Source of the DNA: Epiperipatus broadwayi
Lineage: Eukaryota; Onychophora; Udeonychophora; Euonychophora; Peripatidae
Direction: 5' to 3'
DNA length: 64,000 nucleotides
NCBI GenBank assembly: GCA_028023455.1
Contig: JAQFVV010012546.1
Coordinates: 205,501 to 269,500, forward strand
Below, one piece after another: positions 58,153-64,000 of the stretch. The position numbers and the translations under genes are program-made. The notes beneath the pieces are model-generated. The model searched no databases, had not been told where the DNA came from, and worked only from the letters and a program-made list of their open reading frames with translations. Within the stretch, counting starts at the first letter, position 1. Each line of letters starts with the position of its first letter.

Positions 58153-59948
58153 AGCTTGAAAAAAAATGAATGCTTACACTTTAGTCCGTTCTAAACTTAA
58201 AGGGCAAAAAAAAAAAAAAGCCCATACAAACGTAAAAATAGCCGAACTAGGCTGATCAATTTTGATTCATGAGGCAAATCTTTAAGTATTAAAAAGCTGT
58301 TAATATTTATTTAGATAAATCTCATCATAAAGAGGTAGTACTTTATGACTATGCCTTGAGATTTTAATCTAGGCCGAATTATTTCCATGTTTCTCAAGCT
58401 GCTGTCCTATAGTCTATCCAGCCAAAAACAAGGATGAAAAATACTCAAACTCTCACTCAGAAATTAAAAACTCTAGTTAGTAAATGTCTTTTTCTTCATC
58501 ATTCCTTAATGATGGCTGTTGGATAAGTTTTTGTTCTTTAGTAAACTATTTTTTTTTAAAAAAAAAACTATTTTATCTATTTGTTTAAATTGGTCTATTA
58601 AACAAAACGTTATATGTTATAGAAAAAATTATGTGTTAAATAAATATATTTAAAGAAAAGAAACAAAATATTTTTTTTTTTTAAAATGCACAAACCCAAA
58701 ACAAAATTTTAAAAAAATAACATATTAAATAATTTTTCTGTTTTTTTTTGTTGTTGTTGTTGTTGTAGAAAATGCCTTAATAACTGTCTATAATTTCTTT
58801 GCTTTAAATATACTCTTTTTTATAGAAGTTATTGTTAGATTACTAAACTAATCTAGCCATTGACGTTCATACTTATTTTTAAAAAAATTCTCTAGTTTTG
58901 TTTTTGAATTCATATTATTTCTAAATTGCCTCTCTTTTGTGTACATTCATTCTATTGTGATACTGTCTAAATATGAAAAAAAAGTGGGGCTTTTCCCCAT
59001 AAAAAAAATGGTTGATAATGTTTTGTAAAGTATACTTCATTTGCAAATGATATTATTTAATTACAGTCAACTTCACAAACATATAACAGGAACCATATAA
59101 TTTATTTTTTCATAAAATAAAACAAAACAAATATACGAAGATCACATTGTTACATAAAATAGAATCACTGCTTTTATATTTAACAGCTGTTAGTTAAACA
59201 CAAAACTATTTTACATTATATTTAACTTTAATAGTGGTAAACAAAAACAGAGGAAAAATAAATTGTATTATATTTTTTTAATGTAAATAAAGAAAAGGTT
59301 ATGGATCCATTCTTTTAAATTAGCTATGCAATAAAGTATTTATCAATCTAAATATGCTAAAATTTACAAGTGGTAAAATGAATGAAATTCCTAGAATGTT
59401 TTTAAATAATAAAAGTGTAAAATATTACTACTGAAGCATATCTAGGCATGACATTAGGCTCAATGAACACAATCATTGCTTTCGATTGAGTCAAATGCTG
59501 CTTAGAAAAATTAAGTAAATTGCCCAATCAATCAAATTGATTAGTGTTACAATAATATTATCTGGTAGTTTATTTTGTTTAGGAAAGACAAATTTAAAAT
59601 AATAATAACACTATTTTTTTATTTATTTATTAAAATAATATTAATTAGTAAATATTTAATTATTAATTGACTGTCTTGTGAGATTCCAATTATTTAACAG
59701 TGAATGTATGAGGTCATATTGATTTAGATTTGTACTCAAATCAATTACTTTTTCTAAAGAATGGATGATGTGTTCTTATGGATAAGCTGTAAGAATCTTC
59801 AATAACTGCAGAAGCCTTTTTAAAATTGATTATATTTTATACCTGAATTTAAAGAGTAGGCAGGTAGGTTTTGAAATAAACTAGACATATTCTGTGGCAT
59901 CATAGTTAAAGTATCTATTAAGAGATTAAATATTTTATCAATGGCATA
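58153..59948. other. Gene-free AT-rich DNA
   Basis: (GTT)n run near 58750-58766 and long A/T tracts. No gene seen. Confidence 0.5.
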
Positions 59949-61098
59949 TACACCTGGGTGTCGTTTTATGCGATAGTTAGGTTCCTCAGAAAACGCGCGC
60001 AAATGAAATCGCGCAAAAATAGACATAACTTACTTTGAAAAAGGGGGGATACAGAATGTGATTTTTCAAAAGTCTCATAAAAGCAAACCACCAATGTAAA
60101 ATTACTTTAAAATTCATGCAAAAAAAAAAAAAATAAGAAAATAAACTATGACTAATAAAAAATTTCAAATTTGAAAAAAATTGATACAAGACAAACTTTT
60201 TTTAACTATAATATTTAATTTTATATATATATTACTATAATATTTCATTTTATTCAAAATAATATATTTTTATGCATAATTTACAATACAGTAATTTACA
60301 TTTTTTTATACACATTTTAATTATTATCGCTATTTTCCAATAAACAGGTTCGTTTGCAAACTGGTAAAAAATTAGATTATTCACAAGAGGAAATACAACT
60401 AGCACCATCTTCACACTCATGCTGTCTTAATGGTTTTCTGGTGACCATGTAGTAATTAATGTTTGAGATAATGATTTTATTAATTGTTTATGAAACTAAC
60501 AACTAAAAATTAAATTCTTATTTTTGCCTTTAATTTTTTAATTTTCAATTCTGTTTAAAAATCAAATTATGTTTCACATCACACTAATTTCAAGTCACCA
60601 TAAGTAATTTTTACATTGTTAATTACAATTAAAAATCAGATTTTAATTTTTAATTGTCAAATTTAAGTGTGTGCACTGCTATTACTCACCTTTTAAAAAT
60701 AAACTTGTGGACACTAAATGATTAATAATTGATTACGTTCTTTTTTAAAAAGCAAAAACAATGTGATTTAAAATGCAAAATTAACATGCACAATGTTTGA
60801 ACAAATTTACATTATAATCTTGTAAAATTTAATGTGTGTATACATAAAATGTGGAAATCATGATTTTAATTTCATTATTACATACAATCTTACTATTATA
60901 AAGCACTGAAAATATTGAAATTACTAAGATGAAAATCAAATTCCAATAATGTGCTATTACTTTCAATATGACATAAGTGCACAAAATTTATTATTTAAAG
61001 TAATAGCACATTATCAGAGTTCGACCTCCAAAGAAACATGAATCGCGTAACTTCAAAATCGCGTAAATAAGTCTGCGTAAAAAAGAGACCCATGTGTA
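59949..61098. mobile_element. Non-autonomous DNA transposon, copy 1, TA-flanked
   Basis: The element spans 59951-61096 (1146 bp). Terminal inverted repeats are CACCTGGGTGTCGTTTTATG at the left and the complement of TGCGTAAAAAAGAGACCCATG at the right; TA dinucleotides lie on both sides (59949-59950, 61097-61098). TIR plus TA duplication fits the Tc1/mariner/pogo group. That is inference from the target site only, since no transposase is encoded. Subterminal regions hold clustered CpG motifs (CGCGCGC, TCGCGC, TCGCGTAA). An internal 18-bp perfect inverted repeat lies at 60946-60963 and 60997-61014. Confidence 0.82.
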
Positions 61099-61882
61099 TA
61101 TAAAATATTTAAAATTTATTTACTGTTTACAGTAAGTATATGATTGTTATACTCATTTGATATTAATTAGACTAGTGTAATCTTACTTGGAAAATAATAA
61201 GTCGAACTGTAAAGTATCAGATAAAGAAAAAACAAGTATTCTCTACTTTTTATTATATTTTTCCCCACATCTTTTTTTATACATCATCAGTCAACACACT
61301 TCCTAATATATCAGTTTATAAAGATTAAGGGATCAATATAAATTGAAATTATATATATATTTCTAATATTCACAATTTCATTTGGCAAAGGATATAAAGA
61401 GTGATGACTAGATTCATTTTATAAATTTATTTTGTAAATATATTATTTAATAGTATGCATAATAAATTTTATAATAATGCTTAAAATATTGAGATGTTGT
61501 AATATATAATATTAAGCATTATGATCATTGGCAATCTATCATTGATAATAGTATGCATCATTGTACTCTATTACCTAATTATTTTATTTGACTTATCATA
61601 TATATGCATTAATTGCCAACCCTGTTGTATTTGTTTCAATGACCGTAGTGGCTATTTGGTCATAAAAAAATTTCCCGATTAATTCTAAATAATAAAAAAA
61701 TGCAACAAAAATATTTCAAATCTTATTCAACATTTTAGATCTCAAATATTAATTTCTTATCTAAATAACTGTTTTTATGATAAGTAAATAATGCTATTAA
61801 TTAATGATCATGTTTTGATAAAAATATTTTCATTTACGCAATATGAATTTATTAAGTATAGTAGTACCTTTATTTTATGAAA
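61099..61882. other. Gene-free AT-rich DNA
   Basis: Filler between the two transposon copies. Confidence 0.55.
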
Positions 61883-62736
61883 TACACCTGGGTCTCATTT
61901 TATGCAGTAGATAGATTCCTCAGAAAATGTGCACAAAAGAAATCACACAAAAATAAATGTAACTTACCTTGAGAAATGGGCAATAGGTTTCCATAATTTT
62001 CAAAAATTGGCATAAAAGCAAAACAACAAGAAAAAATTACTTTAAATTTCACATTAAAAAAATAAGGAAATAAAGTATGACTAATAAAAAATTTCAAATA
62101 TATAAAAAAAAATTAATATAAAACAAACTTTTTTTACTTTTTTTATTAACTACAGTATTTAATTTTACATTTTTCATACATATTTTAATCATTACTGCTA
62201 CTTTGAGTTCATTTATGAATTAATAAGAAATCAGATTCATGACGTGTTGTACAACTAGTGCCACTTCCAGTCTTGTGCTGTTTCTATATTAAAAAAATGT
62301 GATGCAATCAAAACAAAAAGATTAAACATTATTATTTGAAAGATTATTTTCAGTTTATAAAATCAATAAAATCTTCGTTATTATTTATTTTTAAAAATCT
62401 AAAAAAATATTTATTTCTGTTAATATTTAACAAAATACATTTTAAAAGTTTAAAATTTTTGAATATTTATTGCATTATTTTTATATGTATGTATAAATCT
62501 ATTATTATTATTTACTCATTAGTATACAGCTTATGGCCATAATAACGTAAGCTGCTAATATAACATTATATTTTTGAAAGAAAAAAAGTATTTCAAGTCA
62601 AAATAAGTTATTAATAATTTAAATTTTTTGATATCTAATAAATATAGTGAAATATGAAGGATATTAAGAAGAAATATGAATCGCATAACTTCAAAATCGC
62701 ATTAGAATAATCTGCAATAAACAAGACCCAGGTGTA
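61883..62736. mobile_element. Non-autonomous DNA transposon, copy 2, TA-flanked
   Basis: The element spans 61885-62734 (850 bp), in the same orientation as copy 1, with TIRs CACCTGGGTCTC and GACCCAGGTG and flanking TA (61883-61884, 62735-62736). It aligns with copy 1 over about 380 bases at the left end and about 60 at the right; the interior is shorter. Where copy 1 has CpG, this copy mostly has TG or CA. Open frames inside are not conserved between copies and are not genes. Confidence 0.85.
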
Positions 62737-63403
62737 CAAGCAAACTTGCTCTTATAAAATATAATAAGAAAAAAATATATTTCTATAATCCACTGAAAGA
62801 CAAAAGCCTCTCCAACAAATCTCTTAAATGAACAGTAAAGAGAAAGCATTACTTATTTTTTTCCAATTTCAAAGTGATAATGATTTTAATAATTTTTTTA
62901 CTGTCTTATTATCTAGCTATAAATATTTTGACACCCATTTACTGACCAATATTGGATAACCAGAAGAATTGGCTCTAAACTTATATTTAAAAACATTTTA
63001 TGTATACATGAAAAAGAAATATTTGATGGTCAGGATTCCAAGGGTATGATTGAAGAGTGCATTATAAGAACCTTACACTTATAATATACATATATATTAA
63101 ATAATCTGCTGACATAATTGAATATCATGAATATAATAATTGTGATTGAGCAATAACAAATAATTATCCATAATATTATGTTACTGCTTTTATTAAACCA
63201 TTATAAAAATCTGATAGCATTAAATATTGAAAATTGTCTTAAACAATAGTTCATTTTTTAAAATTATAAACTTTATTAACTTTTTCAAATTTTGTAAATA
63301 TTTTTTCATGAACAAATACTTTGTAGCACTATAAAATTTTCCAATTTATAAATCTCATATTTTTAATGATGTCATATATTTACTTTTTATAATAAAATCT
63401 ATT
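62737..63403. other. Gene-free AT-rich DNA
   Basis: No supported feature. Confidence 0.55.
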
Positions 63404-63535
63404 ATTATCTTTTTTTTCCATACGTCAAAGCATCAGTCAGGAAGCGAACCTGTGACAATTGTCTGCAAGCAACTGCTTTCTTGCAAGGCAGCTATGCTGA
63501 CCTCTCGGCTACCAATGCTAGACTGTTATTATTCT
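63404..63535 (-). repeat. tRNA-derived SINE, subfamily B
   Basis: Minus strand: A box GGTAGCCGAGAGG, CCTTGCAAGAAAGCAGTTGC, AGGTTCGCTTCC, tail GATGCTTTGACGTATG, poly-A. Flanks CTATTATTATCTTT and CTGTTATTATTCTTT look like a worn target duplication. Confidence 0.88.
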
Positions 63536-63955
63536 TTGATGAGGCAAAAACTATTTTTTTTATATATGATAAGTAACAATTATATTCCATAATAAAAAAA
63601 CTGATATATGACATAATCAACAAATCTTTACTATAATTTTTTTAACACATTATATTTTAACTTTTTTTTAGAAGTTTGATTGATGCCATAAAGAATAGAG
63701 TATATCATCCAGAGTTACTGAAAAATTTTCCACAAATGTATTTTTATCTATATAGATTACATTCCTAGACATTTCTGTATTGTAAATTGTTAAGATGATT
63801 TATCTGTGTAAAAATCTTTAAAAGAGTAGTCATAAATATTGAAAAAAATACTAAAATTAACTTTATTTTAAAAATTAAATTCTTTAAAATATTCTTTCAA
63901 CATTAACTGTGTATATAATGATAGATAAAAAAATAATTTACATATTTTTATACAT
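63536..63955. other. Gene-free AT-rich DNA
   Basis: No supported feature. Confidence 0.55.
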
Positions 63956-64000
63956 ATATATATATATATGAGGGTGTACCCATTAAAATGGAATTTCTAT
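63956..64000. repeat. TA run and possible transposon end at window edge
   Basis: A short TA run is followed by GAGGGTGTACCCATTAAAAT, which resembles the start of a transposon terminal repeat (GGGTGT-type starts occur in mariner-like elements). The element would continue outside the window, so this is only a suggestion. Confidence 0.2.

Noticed and set aside
1-64000. CRISPR array, prophage, bacterial operon or rRNA operon
   Set aside because: No regularly spaced repeats, no gene packing and no rRNA-like segments. The content is typical of a eukaryotic repeat-rich region.

Overview
This window looks like anonymous non-coding DNA from a large, very A+T-rich animal genome, most likely an invertebrate. 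By eye about three quarters or more of the bases are A or T. There are long homopolymer and TA tracts, no bacterial-style gene packing, no long open reading frame, and many decayed retroelements and inverted-repeat elements. I cannot name the species. The LINE fragments, tRNA-derived SINEs and hammerhead-bearing repeats are known from many metazoans. I found no convincing host gene, rRNA or functional tRNA, so the window is probably intergenic or inside a very long intron.

Layout: 2.1-2.45 kb is an inverted-repeat element carrying hammerhead-ribozyme-like cores. 3.7-6.0 kb holds three pieces of one RTE/jockey-like LINE family, one inserted inside another in opposite orientation. 6.5-7.4 kb has two further foldback elements. 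14.3 kb is the 3' end of a LINE with a zinc-finger C-terminus. 16.3 kb is a perfect 75-bp inverted repeat. 17.7-18.1, 25.4 and 51.4 kb are copies of a repeat family with a well-formed hammerhead motif. 22.7-24.1 kb is a decayed gag-like ORF1 with a CCHC zinc knuckle. Nine tRNA-derived SINEs in two subfamilies are scattered from 21.5 to 63.5 kb, several with clear target-site duplications. Larger foldbacks lie at 31.9, 34.5, 54.9 and 56.2 kb. A TIR family occurs at 20.4, 35.1 and 44.0 kb. Two copies of a TA-flanked DNA transposon lie at 59.9-61.1 and 61.9-62.7 kb.

The most interesting signal is the number of hammerhead-type motifs: three to four unrelated repeat families, often in inverted pairs. 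Known biology links such motifs to Penelope-like retroelements and other small non-autonomous retroelements. The best copies (25.4 kb plus strand, 51.5 kb minus strand) keep the two conserved core boxes, a five-pair stem I, a four-pair stem II and a tiny stem III. Two other points stand out. A duplicated module at 58.0-58.15 kb carries perfect PAR-bZIP-type palindromes and may be regulatory. The two DNA transposon copies at 60-62.7 kb differ by systematic CpG to TpG/CpA changes, suggesting past germline CpG methylation.

All calls were made by reading; no alignment, folding or database search was run. Boundaries are approximate unless a target duplication or TIR fixes them.
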